This document shows, in pieces, positions 28,997-38,351 of a stretch of 64,000 nt of DNA (its first letter is position 1; each line of letters starts with the position of its first letter). The notes below the pieces were generated by a model. The model saw only the letters and a program-made list of their open reading frames with translations, was not told the origin of the DNA and ran no database searches. Source of the DNA: Herbaspirillum rubrisubalbicans (lineage in GTDB: Bacteria > Pseudomonadota > Gammaproteobacteria > Burkholderiales > Burkholderiaceae_D); NCBI RefSeq assembly GCF_003719195.1, contig NZ_CP024996.1:2046001-2110000 (forward strand). The letters run 5' to 3'. Position numbers and translations under genes: made by a program.

Positions 28997-29030
28997 CTGT
29001 CATCAAAGTGTAATGCGCGCCCATTATCTT
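28997..29030 (+). promoter_or_regulatory. PhoB box and -10 element upstream of ppx
   Basis: CTGTCATCAAAGTGTAAT (28997-29014) agrees with the 18-bp Pho box consensus at 16 positions. Ten bases further lies TATCTT (29025-29030), a -10 element at exactly the spacing seen in PhoB-activated promoters, where the Pho box replaces the -35. The ppx ATG follows 70 bases later. This predicts induction of ppx by phosphate limitation. Confidence 0.7.
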
Positions 29031-29100
29031 GTCGGGAATAGAGACAAGGTGCGGTTTAAATTATTTAGCAATTGCCTAGCACGGTTGCGAAAGGAAATGC

Positions 29101-30558
29101 ATGTTTGCTGCGGTAGATCTCGGCTCCAACAGTTTTCGCTTGCACATCGGCAAGTACGAGGACAACAGCATCCGCGTCATCAAGAGCGCGCGTGACCCCA
29201 TCCGCCTGGCCGCGGGTATCGACAAGAGCGGTAACCTGACGCAGCAGGCCTGTCAGAGCGCCATCGATTCACTCACCCGTTTTCGCGCCATCCTGCGCGA
29301 CTATCCGCTGACCGCAGTGCGGGTGGTGGCCACCAATACCTTGCGCGTAGCCAAGAATGCCGCCGACCTGCTGCCGGAACTGGAGCGCGCCATCGGCTAT
29401 CCGGTCGAGATCATTTCCGGTGAGGAAGAGGGCCGGCTGATCTACATGGGCGTGGCCGGCGTGCTGGCCGATGCCGGTGAAGAGCGCATGGTCATCGACA
29501 TCGGTGGCGGTTCCACCGAAGTCATCCGCGGCCTGGGTGAACATATCCGCCATGTCGAATCCTTCGGCATCGGCACCGTCAACCAGAGCCTGGCCTTCTT
29601 CCCCGATGGCGCCATCACGGCAGCAGCCTTCGAGCGCGCCATCATCTCGGCGCGCTCGCACGTGGAAGATGCGGTGCATCTGTTCAGCTTCGATGCCGCC
29701 AGCGTCAATGTCTATGGTTCTTCGGGCACCATGCGCGCCATTGCCGATACCATCGGCCGCAACAACATGGGCGACGGCCGCATCAGCCTGCCCAGCCTGG
29801 CCGATCTGATGCAGCGCCTGATCGATTTTGGCCACGTCAGCCAGATTGCGCTGGATGGCATGAAGCCCGACCGCGCCGGCGTCATCATGGGTGGCCTGGC
29901 GGTGCTCATCGGTTTCATGCAGGAGTTCGGCATCGAGGTCATCACCCCGGTGGAAGCCGGCTTGCGCATGGGCGTGATGTGGGACTTGCAGTTGCGCGCC
30001 ACCAAGGCCGACCGCCGCGACCGTTCGGTGGAAGAATTCGCACGCCGCTTCCACATCGATGCAGCCCGCGCTCACGGCGTGGCCGATACGGCGCTGGGTT
30101 TCTTCCAACTGTTGAAGCCGGCCACCGATTCCTATGCCCGCTATCTCCACTGGAGTGCGCTGCTGCATGAGACCGGCCTGGTGGTCTCGCCCACCGGTTA
30201 CCACAAGCATTCGGCCTACATGATCGCCAATGCCGACCTGCCGGGTTTCACCACCCGCGAGCAACGCCTGATGAGTACCCTGATCCTGGGGCAGAAGGGC
30301 AACCTCAAGAAGATCAGCGAGATGCTGGCCGATGTCGATTTCGCCAAGGCTGTGCTGGCATTGCGACTGGCGGTGATGTTCCGTCATGCGCATATCACGC
30401 TGGACCTGGACAAGGTGCGCGTCAAGTTCAAGACCCGGGTCGACCTGGAAATCCGGCGCGACTACATCAAGGAGCATCCCAGCATTTCCTTCTGGTTCCA
30501 GAAGGAGCAGGAATGGTGGGCCGGCATCGGCGTGGACTTCGCGGTCAAAGTCATTTGA
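29101..30558 (+). CDS. ppx: Exopolyphosphatase (Ppx/GppA family)
   Basis: A 485-residue enzyme that releases phosphate from polyphosphate ends. The ASKHA-fold phosphate loops are visible: AAVDLGSNSFRLHIGKYE at the N-terminus, the SGEEEGRLIYMGV segment and VIDIGGGSTEVIRG. The C-terminal HD-like half (about 305-485) has LHETGLVVSPTGYHKHSAYM. Length is near the E. coli 513. A related function as guanosine pentaphosphatase cannot be excluded. It has a PhoB-type promoter and its own terminator. Confidence 0.93.
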   Translation: MFAAVDLGSNSFRLHIGKYEDNSIRVIKSARDPIRLAAGIDKSGNLTQQACQSAIDSLTRFRAILRDYPLTAVRVVATNTLRVAKNAADLLPELERAIGYPVEIISGEEEGRLIYMGVAGVLADAGEERMVIDIGGGSTEVIRGLGEHIRHVESFGIGTVNQSLAFFPDGAITAAAFERAIISARSHVEDAVHLFSFDAASVNVYGSSGTMRAIADTIGRNNMGDGRISLPSLADLMQRLIDFGHVSQIALDGMKPDRAGVIMGGLAVLIGFMQEFGIEVITPVEAGLRMGVMWDLQLRATKADRRDRSVEEFARRFHIDAARAHGVADTALGFFQLLKPATDSYARYLHWSALLHETGLVVSPTGYHKHSAYMIANADLPGFTTREQRLMSTLILGQKGNLKKISEMLADVDFAKAVLALRLAVMFRHAHITLDLDKVRVKFKTRVDLEIRRDYIKEHPSISFWFQKEQEWWAGIGVDFAVKVI

Positions 30559-30559
30559 G

Positions 30560-30592
30560 CTCAGATCTCAGAGCTCTGACATCTGTCTTCAT
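30560..30592. repeat. Dispersed 33-bp repeat, copy B
   Basis: Begins one base after the ppx stop and matches 17259-17291 at 26 of 33 positions in the same orientation. The central TCAGAGCTC is shared exactly. Confidence 0.55.
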
Positions 30593-30604
30593 CCCTGCCT
30601 GAAC

Positions 30605-30641
30605 AACGCCCTTGCCGCGCACCTGCCGGCGAGGGCGTTTT
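30605..30641 (+). terminator. Terminator after ppx
   Basis: AACGCCCTTGCCG (30605-30617) pairs with CGGCGAGGGCGTT (30627-30639), with one T-G wobble, and continues into TTT. Confidence 0.75.
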
Positions 30642-30685
30642 GCCGTTCAGGTTGTGATTCATGGGGGGGGCACGGTGAGGAAGAT

Positions 30686-30712
30686 GATAATGCTTCTTAT
30701 TTGTGCTATAGT
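30686..30712 (+). promoter_or_regulatory. Promoter with Fur-like box for the binding-protein gene
   Basis: A 19-bp segment from 30686 starting GATAATGCTTCTTATTT matches the Fur consensus at 12 of 19 positions. It runs up to an extended -10, TGCTATAGT, whose TATAGT is at 30707-30712. Iron repression of the binding-protein gene would fit its likely ligand. Confidence 0.5.
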
Positions 30713-30868
30713 CGCCAGCGGTCAATGAACCGCTCAGCCATGAGCCACAACGAGGCGATCCCGAGATCGCCCACTGCGACAGCCCAGTCCCTCGGACCGC
30801 CTTCCGCGCCAAAAAGAAAACCCCGTTTCGCCACGGCGGTCGTTCACTCTTTTTGAAAAGGATGGTCC

Positions 30869-31903
30869 ATGTTCCCCCGTCAACTCGCCCTCGGCGCCAT
30901 GCTGGCTGCCATTGCCGCTTCCAGCTTCGCGCAGGAAAAAGTGTTGAATCTCTACTCGGCACGTCACTACCAGACCGATGAAGCGCTCTACGCCGATTTC
31001 ACCAAGACCACCGGCATCAAGATCAACCGTGTCGATGGTGATGATGCCGGCATCCTGGCGCGCTTGAAGAGCGAAGGCGCGTCCAGCCCGGCCGACGTGA
31101 TCCTGTTGGTGGATGCGGCGCGCCTGTGGAAGGCGCAGAGCGAGGGCTTGTTCCAGCCGGTCAAGTCCAAGCTGCTCGATGAGCGCATTCCCGCTAATCT
31201 GCACAGCAAGGAGGGCAGTGAAGGCACGCAGTGGTTCGGCTTCTCCACCCGTGCCCGCGTGATCGTCTACAACAAGGCCAGCGTCAAGCCGGAAGACGTG
31301 GACACCTACGAAGCCCTGGGCGACCCCAAGAACAAGGGCAAGCTATGCACCCGCAGCGGCTCGCACCCCTACAACGTCTCGCTGTTCGGCGCGCTGCTGG
31401 AACATGACGGCGCGGCCAAGACCGAAGCCATCTTGAAGGGCATGGTCGCCAACCAGGCGCGTCAACCGGTGGGGGGCGACACCGACCAGATCAAGGCGGT
31501 CGGTTCGGGTGAGTGCGGCGTGGCCATTTCCAACTCCTACTACGTGGCGCGCCTGCTGCGTTCCAGCAAGCCGGAAGACGTGGCCCTGATGGAAAAGGTC
31601 GGCATCGTCTGGCCCAACCAGAAGACCTATGGCGCACACGTCAACATCGCCGGTGGCGGCGTGGCCAAGCACGCCCCGCACAAGGCCGAGGCGGTGCAGT
31701 TCCTGGAATACCTGGCCAGCGATTCGGCCCAGCGTTACTTCGCCGAAGGCAACAATGAATGGCCCGCCGTCAAGAGCGTGAAGACTGACAACCCGGCGCT
31801 GGTGAAGATGGGCCCGTTCAAGGCCGAAGTCATCAACGTGGGCGCGGTCGGGGCCAACCAGCAGAAGGTGTTGCAGATGTTGGATCGGGTTGGCTATAAA
31901 TAA
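30869..31903 (+). CDS. Iron(III)-type ABC transporter substrate-binding protein
   Basis: A 344-residue periplasmic protein with a signal peptide (MFPRQLALGAMLAAIAASSFAQ). The mature part starts KVLNLYSARHYQTDEALYADF, typical of the FbpA/FutA iron-binding family. YNKASVKPEDVDTYEALGDPK and the tyrosine-rich SNSYYVARLL supply candidate ferric ligands. No permease or ATPase gene is next to it, so it must work with a transporter encoded elsewhere. A Fur-like site overlaps its promoter and a strong terminator follows. Confidence 0.88.
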   Translation: MFPRQLALGAMLAAIAASSFAQEKVLNLYSARHYQTDEALYADFTKTTGIKINRVDGDDAGILARLKSEGASSPADVILLVDAARLWKAQSEGLFQPVKSKLLDERIPANLHSKEGSEGTQWFGFSTRARVIVYNKASVKPEDVDTYEALGDPKNKGKLCTRSGSHPYNVSLFGALLEHDGAAKTEAILKGMVANQARQPVGGDTDQIKAVGSGECGVAISNSYYVARLLRSSKPEDVALMEKVGIVWPNQKTYGAHVNIAGGGVAKHAPHKAEAVQFLEYLASDSAQRYFAEGNNEWPAVKSVKTDNPALVKMGPFKAEVINVGAVGANQQKVLQMLDRVGYK

Positions 31904-31931
31904 ATAGAATCATTCATATCCTTGTGTGAAG

Positions 31932-31964
31932 GCCGGTCCGTGTGATGCACGGACCGGCTTTTTT
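31932..31964 (+). terminator. Terminator after the binding-protein gene
   Basis: A perfect 11-bp stem (GCCGGTCCGTG at 31932-31942 with 31948-31958), a 5-nt loop and six T. Confidence 0.92.
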
Positions 31965-32231
31965 ACGTCTTTTCATTCTCATTCGACGCGCTGGGGCGCG
32001 AGCCGCTGCCCTTCGGAAATGCGAAGAGCCGATGAACTGAACAGGAGAAGAATGCAAATTTTTCGCTCATATTCACATCAAAGACAAACCAAAATGGCCT
32101 GCTGAAATTCTGGTAAGCGTGGGGTAACCCACTGTTGGTTGTAAATAATTAAAAATATTTAAATAATTTAAATCATTTGTTTTTAATGAGGTCGATCCTT
32201 GCGATACGCAGGCCGACTTTTTTACACATCT
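31965..32231. other. AT-rich gap with hairpins, possible small RNA
   Basis: This 267-base gap has no protein gene I can support. It contains a very AT-rich patch (about 32141-32187, unlike the rest of the window) and a GTGGG-GTAA-CCCAC hairpin at 32119-32132. At 32191-32223 an imperfect hairpin (GTCG...CCTTGCG with CGCAGG...CGAC) is followed by six T, a plus-strand terminator without an upstream gene of its own. Confidence 0.4.
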
Positions 32232-33374
32232 TCAGCGCGGCGGATCACGGAAGGGATTGCGTTCGTTCAGTTCCGAGATATAGCCATCGATCCCGCCCCC
32301 TTCCCGCGCCAGGAAATGTTCCACCGCATCATAGAACCCCGGATGCGCCAGCCAGTGCGCCGACCAGGTCTTCTGCGGCAGGAAGCCGCGCGCCATCTTG
32401 TGTTCGCCCTGGGCGCCGCCTTCGAACCAGGTGATCTTCTCGGCGATGCAGAATTCCAGCGGCTGGTAATACGCGGTCTCGAAATGCAGGCAGGGCACGT
32501 GTTCCAGCGCGCCCCAGTAACGGCCATAGAGCGTGTCGTCGTCATGCACGGTGAGCGAAGAAGCAATCGGCTCCTCGCCGCGCAGGGCCACCGTCAGCAG
32601 CAGGTGCTGCGGCATGGTGTCACCGATGCGGCCGAAGAAATCCAGGTTCAGGTAGGGCGTCGAATAGTGCGCCGCATAGGTGTGGCGATAGCAGCGATTG
32701 AAGAAACGCCAGTGCGCCTCGGTGATCTCGGCCCCGCGCAGCCAGACGAAGTGCACGCCTTGCTCGGCCACCTTGCGGCGCTCGGCCAGGATGTTCTTGC
32801 GCTTCTTGCGGTCCAGCGTGTCGACGAATTCCGAAAAACTGCCATACCCTTCATTGCGCCAATGGAACTGCACTCCGCTGCGCAGCAGGAAACCGGCGTC
32901 AGCCAGTTGCTGCGCCTGTTCCGGCGGGGGATAGAGGATATGGGTGGAGGAAACTTCATTTCGCTCCTGCAGCGCCCGTAGTGCGGCCACCAGCGCGCCG
33001 CGCGCGGTGTCGTCGACGGCCATCAGGCGCGCGCCGCGCACGGGCGTGAAGGGAATCGCCGAGAGCAGTTTGGGGTAGTAGTCCACGCCGTGACGCTGGT
33101 AGGCTTCGGCCCAGGCCCAGTCGAATACGTATTCGCCATAGGAATGGAACTTGCGGTACAGCGGCAAGGCCGCCACCAGCGACTCGGCTTGCCATAGCGT
33201 CAGGTAGTGCGGCTCCCAGCCGGTATCGGCACTGGCCGCGCCGCTTTCGTGCAGGGCGTGCAGGAAGGCGTAGGACAGGAAGGGATTGCCTTCGGCCTGG
33301 GCCGCTACCAGCGCATCCCAGCGCTGCTGGCCGATCTCGGTCAGAGAAGAAACGATTCGCGTGCGATAATCCAT
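32232..33374 (-). CDS. FemAB-like/DUF482 GNAT-fold protein
   Basis: A 380-residue protein of the family once called DUF482 (peptidoglycan-type N-acyltransferases, FemAB-like). Characteristic stretches are NPFLSYAFLHALHESGAA near the N-terminus, YPKLLSAIPFTPVRGARLM and the C-terminal FEGGAQGEHKMARGFLPQ and TWSAHWLAHPGF. The biochemical substrate is not established. ATG 33374 gives the usual N-terminus. It is divergent from nadE. Confidence 0.82.
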   Translation of the reverse strand: MDYRTRIVSSLTEIGQQRWDALVAAQAEGNPFLSYAFLHALHESGAASADTGWEPHYLTLWQAESLVAALPLYRKFHSYGEYVFDWAWAEAYQRHGVDYYPKLLSAIPFTPVRGARLMAVDDTARGALVAALRALQERNEVSSTHILYPPPEQAQQLADAGFLLRSGVQFHWRNEGYGSFSEFVDTLDRKKRKNILAERRKVAEQGVHFVWLRGAEITEAHWRFFNRCYRHTYAAHYSTPYLNLDFFGRIGDTMPQHLLLTVALRGEEPIASSLTVHDDDTLYGRYWGALEHVPCLHFETAYYQPLEFCIAEKITWFEGGAQGEHKMARGFLPQKTWSAHWLAHPGFYDAVEHFLAREGGGIDGYISELNERNPFRDPPR

Positions 33375-33495
33375 GGACTGCGAGTGACCTGCGTTAGATG
33401 GCGTGGCCCACGGCCACGCTGGAACAGGCATTCTACGCAAAATGAACAGACTGCGTCGCCGCCACGGCGATGCGCACGGAGTGCGAGAACATCCT

Positions 33496-35553
33496 ATGCC
33501 CAGCCCCTTCTTCAATCTCTATCACCACGGTTTTGCCCGCGTCGCCGTGGCCGTGCCGGAGTGCAAGGTCGCCGATCCCGGTTTCAACGCTCAGCGCACC
33601 ATCGCCCTGGCCGAACAGGCCGCCGCCCGTGGCGCGGCCCTGGTGTCTTTCCCCGAACTGGGCCTGTCGGCCTATAGCTGCGAAGACCTGTTCCAGCAAC
33701 GCGCCTTGCTTGATGCTTCCTTGCAGGCCTTGCAGGCGGTGCTGGAAGCTTCGCTGCGCATTCCGGCCGCGCTCATCGTGGGGCTGCCGTTGAAGGTCGA
33801 TCACCAGCTTTACAACTGCGCCGTGGTGCTGCATTGCGGTCGCATCCTGGGCGTGGTGCCCAAGAGCTACCTGCCCAACTACAGCGAATTCTACGAAGCG
33901 CGCCAGTTCAGCAGCGCCGATTGCGCCGTCACCCGGCGCGTGCGTCTGCTGGGGCAGGAGGTGGGCTTCGGCAGCCATCTGCTGTTCGAAATCGCCAATA
34001 TTGCCGACTTCCGTTTCCATATCGAGATCTGCGAAGACGTGTGGGTACCGATCCCGCCGTCGTCCTTCGCGGCGCTGGCCGGCGCCACGGTGCTGGTGAA
34101 TCTGTCGGCCTCCAATATCGTGGTGGGCAAGTCGGGGTACCGGCATCAACTGGTGTCGCAGCAATCGGCGCGCTGTCTGGCCGCTTACCTGTATTCCTCG
34201 GCCGGCAATGGCGAATCCACCACCGACCTGGCCTGGGATGGCCAGGCTCTGATCTGCGAGAACGGCGAGCTGCTGGCCGAGTCCGAGCGCTTCGCCGAAG
34301 GCGGCCACGTGATCTATGCCGATATCGACCTGGAGCGCCTCTCGCGGGAACGCTTCCACCAGACCACCTTCGGTCAGTCGGTGCGGCGTCATGCGGAAGA
34401 GGTGCGGCGTTTCGAGGTGGTCGCCTTCGAGGTGCAAGTCCCGCAGGAGCAGGTGCTGCCGCTGCAACGCCGGGTGGCGCGCTTCCCCTATGTCCCGGCC
34501 AATGCCGAGCAGCGCGAGCTGCGCTGCCGCGAGGTTTACAACATCCAGGTGCAGGCGCTGGTGCAGCGGCTGTCGTCGTCGGGGTTGAAGAAGGTGGTCA
34601 TCGGGGTGTCCGGCGGGCTCGATTCCACCCATGCGCTGCTGGTCTGCGCCAAGGCCATGGACAAGCTGGGCCTGCCGCGCACCAATATCCTGGCCTATAC
34701 CATGCCAGGCTTTGCCACCAGCAGCCGCACGCTGGTGCAGGCGCATCAGTTGATGGCGCAGGTCGGTTGCGCGGCGCAGGAAATCGATATCCGCCCCAGC
34801 TGCGAACAGATGTTGAGGGATCTGGGGCACTCGTATTCGCGCGGCGAGCCCGTCTATGACATCACCTTCGAGAACGTGCAGGCCGGCGAGCGCACCAATC
34901 ACCTGTTCCGCCTGGCCAACCATCATGGCGCCATCGTCATCGGCACCGGCGACCTCTCCGAGCTGGCGCTGGGCTGGTGTACCTATGGCGTGGGCGATCA
35001 CATGTCGCACTACAACGTCAATGCCAGCGTGCCCAAGACCCTGATCACCCACCTGGTGCGCTGGGTGGCCGAATCGGGTTCGCTGGAGCTGAAACAGCCG
35101 GAAGTGCTGATCCATATCCTGGAAACCGAGATCAGCCCGGAACTGGTGCCGGGCGCGTCCGAGGGCGAGCCGGGGCAGCGTACCCAGGACTTCATCGGCC
35201 CCTACGAATTGCAGGACTTCAACCTGTACTACATCCTGCGCTACGGCTTCACCCCGGCCAAGGTGGCCTTCCTGGCCCACAGCGCCTGGCAGGACCGCAA
35301 TGTCGGCCACTGGCCGGAGGGGCTGCATGGTGCGCGCAACCAGTACAGCTTGCCGCAGATCAAGAAAAACCTGGGCATCTTCGTCTATCGCTTCTTCAAG
35401 ACCAGCCAGTTCAAGCGTTCCTGCGTGCCCAATGCGCCCAAGGTCGGTACCGGCGGCTCGCTCTCGCCGCGTGGGGATTGGCGGGCGCCCAGCGATGGCG
35501 AGGCCACCGTCTGGCTGCAGGATCTGGAGCGTATCCCCGACCAGGAGGCGTGA
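33496..35553 (+). CDS. nadE: Glutamine-dependent NAD+ synthetase
   Basis: A 685-residue two-domain enzyme making NAD from deamido-NAD. The N-terminal nitrilase-type glutaminase has [16 protein letters not shown] (catalytic Glu), the [12 protein letters not shown] lysine and [11 protein letters not shown] with the nucleophilic Cys. The C-terminal synthetase has the ATP-binding SGGLDST loop and [19 protein letters not shown] 33496 was chosen because family members start [13 protein letters not shown]; an upstream ATG would add residues of non-conserved sequence. It lies upstream of glnB in the same direction, so nitrogen-linked control is possible. Confidence 0.95.
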   Translation: MPSPFFNLYHHGFARVAVAVPECKVADPGFNAQRTIALAEQAAARGAALVSFPELGLSAYSCEDLFQQRALLDASLQALQAVLEASLRIPAALIVGLPLKVDHQLYNCAVVLHCGRILGVVPKSYLPNYSEFYEARQFSSADCAVTRRVRLLGQEVGFGSHLLFEIANIADFRFHIEICEDVWVPIPPSSFAALAGATVLVNLSASNIVVGKSGYRHQLVSQQSARCLAAYLYSSAGNGESTTDLAWDGQALICENGELLAESERFAEGGHVIYADIDLERLSRERFHQTTFGQSVRRHAEEVRRFEVVAFEVQVPQEQVLPLQRRVARFPYVPANAEQRELRCREVYNIQVQALVQRLSSSGLKKVVIGVSGGLDSTHALLVCAKAMDKLGLPRTNILAYTMPGFATSSRTLVQAHQLMAQVGCAAQEIDIRPSCEQMLRDLGHSYSRGEPVYDITFENVQAGERTNHLFRLANHHGAIVIGTGDLSELALGWCTYGVGDHMSHYNVNASVPKTLITHLVRWVAESGSLELKQPEVLIHILETEISPELVPGASEGEPGQRTQDFIGPYELQDFNLYYILRYGFTPAKVAFLAHSAWQDRNVGHWPEGLHGARNQYSLPQIKKNLGIFVYRFFKTSQFKRSCVPNAPKVGTGGSLSPRGDWRAPSDGEATVWLQDLERIPDQEA

Positions 35554-35613
35554 ATCCGGCTTTTTATGGCCGCGCTTGCCCAAGAAGGTTGAAAGCTGCG
35601 CACGCCTGATTGA

Positions 35614-36063
<450 letters not shown>

Positions 36064-36090
36064 TCCCGTCTCCCGTCTCTGCGTCAGAGC

Positions 36091-36115
36091 AAACCGGCCG
36101 CTGGCCGGTTTTTTT
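36091..36115 (+). terminator. Terminator after glnB
   Basis: AAACCGGCC pairs with GGCCGGTTT around a GCT loop and is followed by T residues. Confidence 0.9.
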
Positions 36116-36189
36116 ACGTCCCTTCGATAAAAAGCCCATCGCCGACCTGTTGCAAGCTGTTGCCCGGCACTGTCCCAGGCTGCGCCAGA

Positions 36190-36206
36190 TTGACACAGCG
36201 TGACAA
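36190..36206. promoter_or_regulatory. Candidate activator site upstream of the sigma-54 promoter
   Basis: TTGACACAGCGTGACAA is an imperfect palindrome (6 of 7 pairs) centred about 50 bases before the -24 element, where an enhancer-binding activator could bind. The activator would be the AcoR-like protein encoded at 38332-40374. The spacing is shorter than usual for such sites. Confidence 0.35.
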
Positions 36207-36248
36207 TGGCACCATGCCAGGGGCCGCGCCAGCCGGGCGTTTGCGGGC

Positions 36249-36263
36249 TGGCACGCGATTTGC
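36249..36263 (+). promoter_or_regulatory. Sigma-54 promoter (-24/-12) of the aldehyde dehydrogenase gene
   Basis: TGGCACG-CGAT-TTGC agrees fully with the sigma-54 consensus TGGCACG-N4-TTGC, including correct GG to GC spacing. It lies 72 bases before the ATG of the aldehyde dehydrogenase gene. Confidence 0.85.
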
Positions 36264-36335
36264 CATCTTGTTGTCCGAACGCCCGACACGGCCATGATCG
36301 TGGGCGGGATTTCAACCATAACCAACGGAGACGAC

Positions 36336-37856
36336 ATGAACCTGGCAGACATCAGCAAACTCGGTGTACGTGACCCTTTCAAGCAACGTTACGACAACTT
36401 CATCGGTGGTAAATTCGTGCCGCCGGTCAAGGGGGAATACTTCGAGAACATCAGCCCGGTGATCGGACGCGCCTTCTGTGAAGTGGCCCGTTCCAGCGCC
36501 GAAGACGTGGAACTGGCGCTGGACGCCGCCCATGCCGCCAAGAAGGCCTGGGGCAAGACCTCGCCGACCGAACGCGCCAACCTGCTGTTGAAGATCGCCG
36601 ACCGCATGGAGGCCAATCTGGAACTGCTGGCCACCGCCGAAACCCTCGATAACGGCAAGCCCATCCGCGAAACCATGGCCGCCGACATTCCGCTGGCCAT
36701 CGACCACTTCCGCTATTTCGCCGCCGCCGTGCGTACCCAGGAAGGCAGCATCTGCCCCATCGACGACGACACCTATGCCTACCACTTCCATGAACCGCTG
36801 GGCGTGGTCGGCCAGATCATCCCCTGGAACTTCCCGATCCTGATGGCGGTGTGGAAGCTGGCCCCGGCCCTGGCCGCGGGCAACTGCGTGGTCTTGAAGC
36901 CGGCCGAGCAGACTCCGGCCTCCATCATGGTGCTGGTCGAACTGATCGCCGACCTGCTGCCCCCGGGCGTGCTCAACATCGTGCAGGGCTTCGGCGTGGA
37001 AGCCGGCAAGCCGCTGGCTTCCAACAAGCGTATCGCCAAGATCGCCTTCACCGGCGAGACCACCACTGGTCGCCTGATCATGCAATATGCCTCGCAGAAC
37101 CTGATCCCGGTGACCCTGGAGCTGGGTGGCAAGTCGCCCAACATCTTCTTTGCCGATGTGCTGGACAAGGACGATGCCTTCTTCGACAAGGCCCTGGAAG
37201 GTTTCGCCATGTTCGCGTTGAACCAGGGCGAAGTCTGCACCTGCCCCTCGCGCGTGCTGGTGCAGGAATCGATCTACGAGCGCTTCATCGAGCGCGCCCT
37301 GAAACGCGTGGCCGCCATCAAGCAGGGTAACCCGCTGGACAAGAGCACCATGATCGGCGCGCAAGCCTCGCAGGAGCAACTGGAAAAGATCCTGTCCTAC
37401 ATCGACATCGGCAAGCAGGAAGGTGCCAAGGTGCTGGCCGGCGGTGGACGCGAAGAACTGGGCGGTGACCTGGCCTCGGGCTACTACGTCAAGCCGACCG
37501 TGTTCCAGGGCAATAACAAGATGCGCATCTTCCAGGAAGAAATCTTTGGCCCGGTGGTCTCGGTGACCACCTTCAAGGATGAGGAAGAAGCGCTGGCCAT
37601 CGCCAACGACACCCTGTACGGTCTGGGTGCGGGCCTGTGGACCCGCGATGGTACCCGTGCCTTCCGCATGGGTCGCGAGATCCAGGCCGGTCGGGTGTGG
37701 ACCAACTGCTATCACCTGTATCCGGCGCACGCTGCCTTCGGTGGCTACAAGCAATCCGGCATCGGTCGCGAAAACCACAAGATGATGCTGGACCACTACC
37801 AGCAGACCAAGAACCTGCTGGTCAGCTACAGCCCCAAGGCGCTGGGCTTCTTCTGA
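36336..37856 (+). CDS. NAD-dependent aldehyde dehydrogenase (ExaC/AldA type)
   Basis: A 506-residue aldehyde dehydrogenase oxidising aldehydes, probably acetaldehyde, to acids. The NAD-binding [10 protein letters not shown] and FTGETTTG, the general base region [12 protein letters not shown] and the catalytic cysteine in [11 protein letters not shown] are present. The protein resembles the ExaC group of acetaldehyde dehydrogenases. ATG 36336 has GGAG seven bases upstream. It is preceded by a sigma-54 promoter and followed by a DUF779 gene and a sigma-54 activator gene, a known gene neighbourhood for alcohol or aldehyde catabolism. Confidence 0.92.
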   Translation: MNLADISKLGVRDPFKQRYDNFIGGKFVPPVKGEYFENISPVIGRAFCEVARSSAEDVELALDAAHAAKKAWGKTSPTERANLLLKIADRMEANLELLATAETLDNGKPIRETMAADIPLAIDHFRYFAAAVRTQEGSICPIDDDTYAYHFHEPLGVVGQIIPWNFPILMAVWKLAPALAAGNCVVLKPAEQTPASIMVLVELIADLLPPGVLNIVQGFGVEAGKPLASNKRIAKIAFTGETTTGRLIMQYASQNLIPVTLELGGKSPNIFFADVLDKDDAFFDKALEGFAMFALNQGEVCTCPSRVLVQESIYERFIERALKRVAAIKQGNPLDKSTMIGAQASQEQLEKILSYIDIGKQEGAKVLAGGGREELGGDLASGYYVKPTVFQGNNKMRIFQEEIFGPVVSVTTFKDEEEALAIANDTLYGLGAGLWTRDGTRAFRMGREIQAGRVWTNCYHLYPAHAAFGGYKQSGIGRENHKMMLDHYQQTKNLLVSYSPKALGFF

Positions 37857-37970
37857 TCGCTTGATCTTCTGTTTGACTCCTTGTCTTCTTGTAGCAAGGC
37901 AGCTTAGGCGCCGTTCCGCTTCCCGCGGCCGGCGCCATTTTTATCGGACAGAGCGAAGAGGAGAAGGCCG

Positions 37971-38351
37971 ATGAGTGCCCCACCCAGAGTGACCGCCACC
38001 GAGGCTACGGTGGCATTGCTGCGCCAATTGCAGGCGCGGCATGGACCGCTGATCTTTTTCCAGTCCGGCGGCTGCTGCGATGGCAGCGCGCCGATGTGCT
38101 ATCCGGCCGATGACTTCACGTTGGGCGATACCGATGTGTATCTGGGCGACATCGATGGCGTGCCGTTCTACATCGGCGCCGACCAGTTTGAGTACTGGAA
38201 GCACACGCAACTGATCATCGACGTGGTCAATGGCAATGGCGGCATGTTCTCGCTGGAGAACGGCAGCGGCAAGCGCTTTCTGACGCGCTCGCGGCTGTTT
38301 TCCGATGCAGAGTACGACAGCCTGGCGCCGCTCAGTGCCCGCGTGACTTGA
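37971..38351 (+). CDS. DUF779-family protein
   Basis: A 126-residue protein with the DUF779 features LIFFQSGGCCDGSAPMCYPADDF and VPFYIGADQFEYWKHTQLIIDVV. The conserved cysteine pair and a cysteine a few residues on suggest metal binding or redox chemistry. Its genes recur beside acetaldehyde dehydrogenases, but its function is unknown to me. GAGGAGAAGG stands before the ATG. It is downstream of the aldehyde dehydrogenase, and its last 20 bases overlap the convergent regulator gene. Confidence 0.88.
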   Translation: MSAPPRVTATEATVALLRQLQARHGPLIFFQSGGCCDGSAPMCYPADDFTLGDTDVYLGDIDGVPFYIGADQFEYWKHTQLIIDVVNGNGGMFSLENGSGKRFLTRSRLFSDAEYDSLAPLSARVT

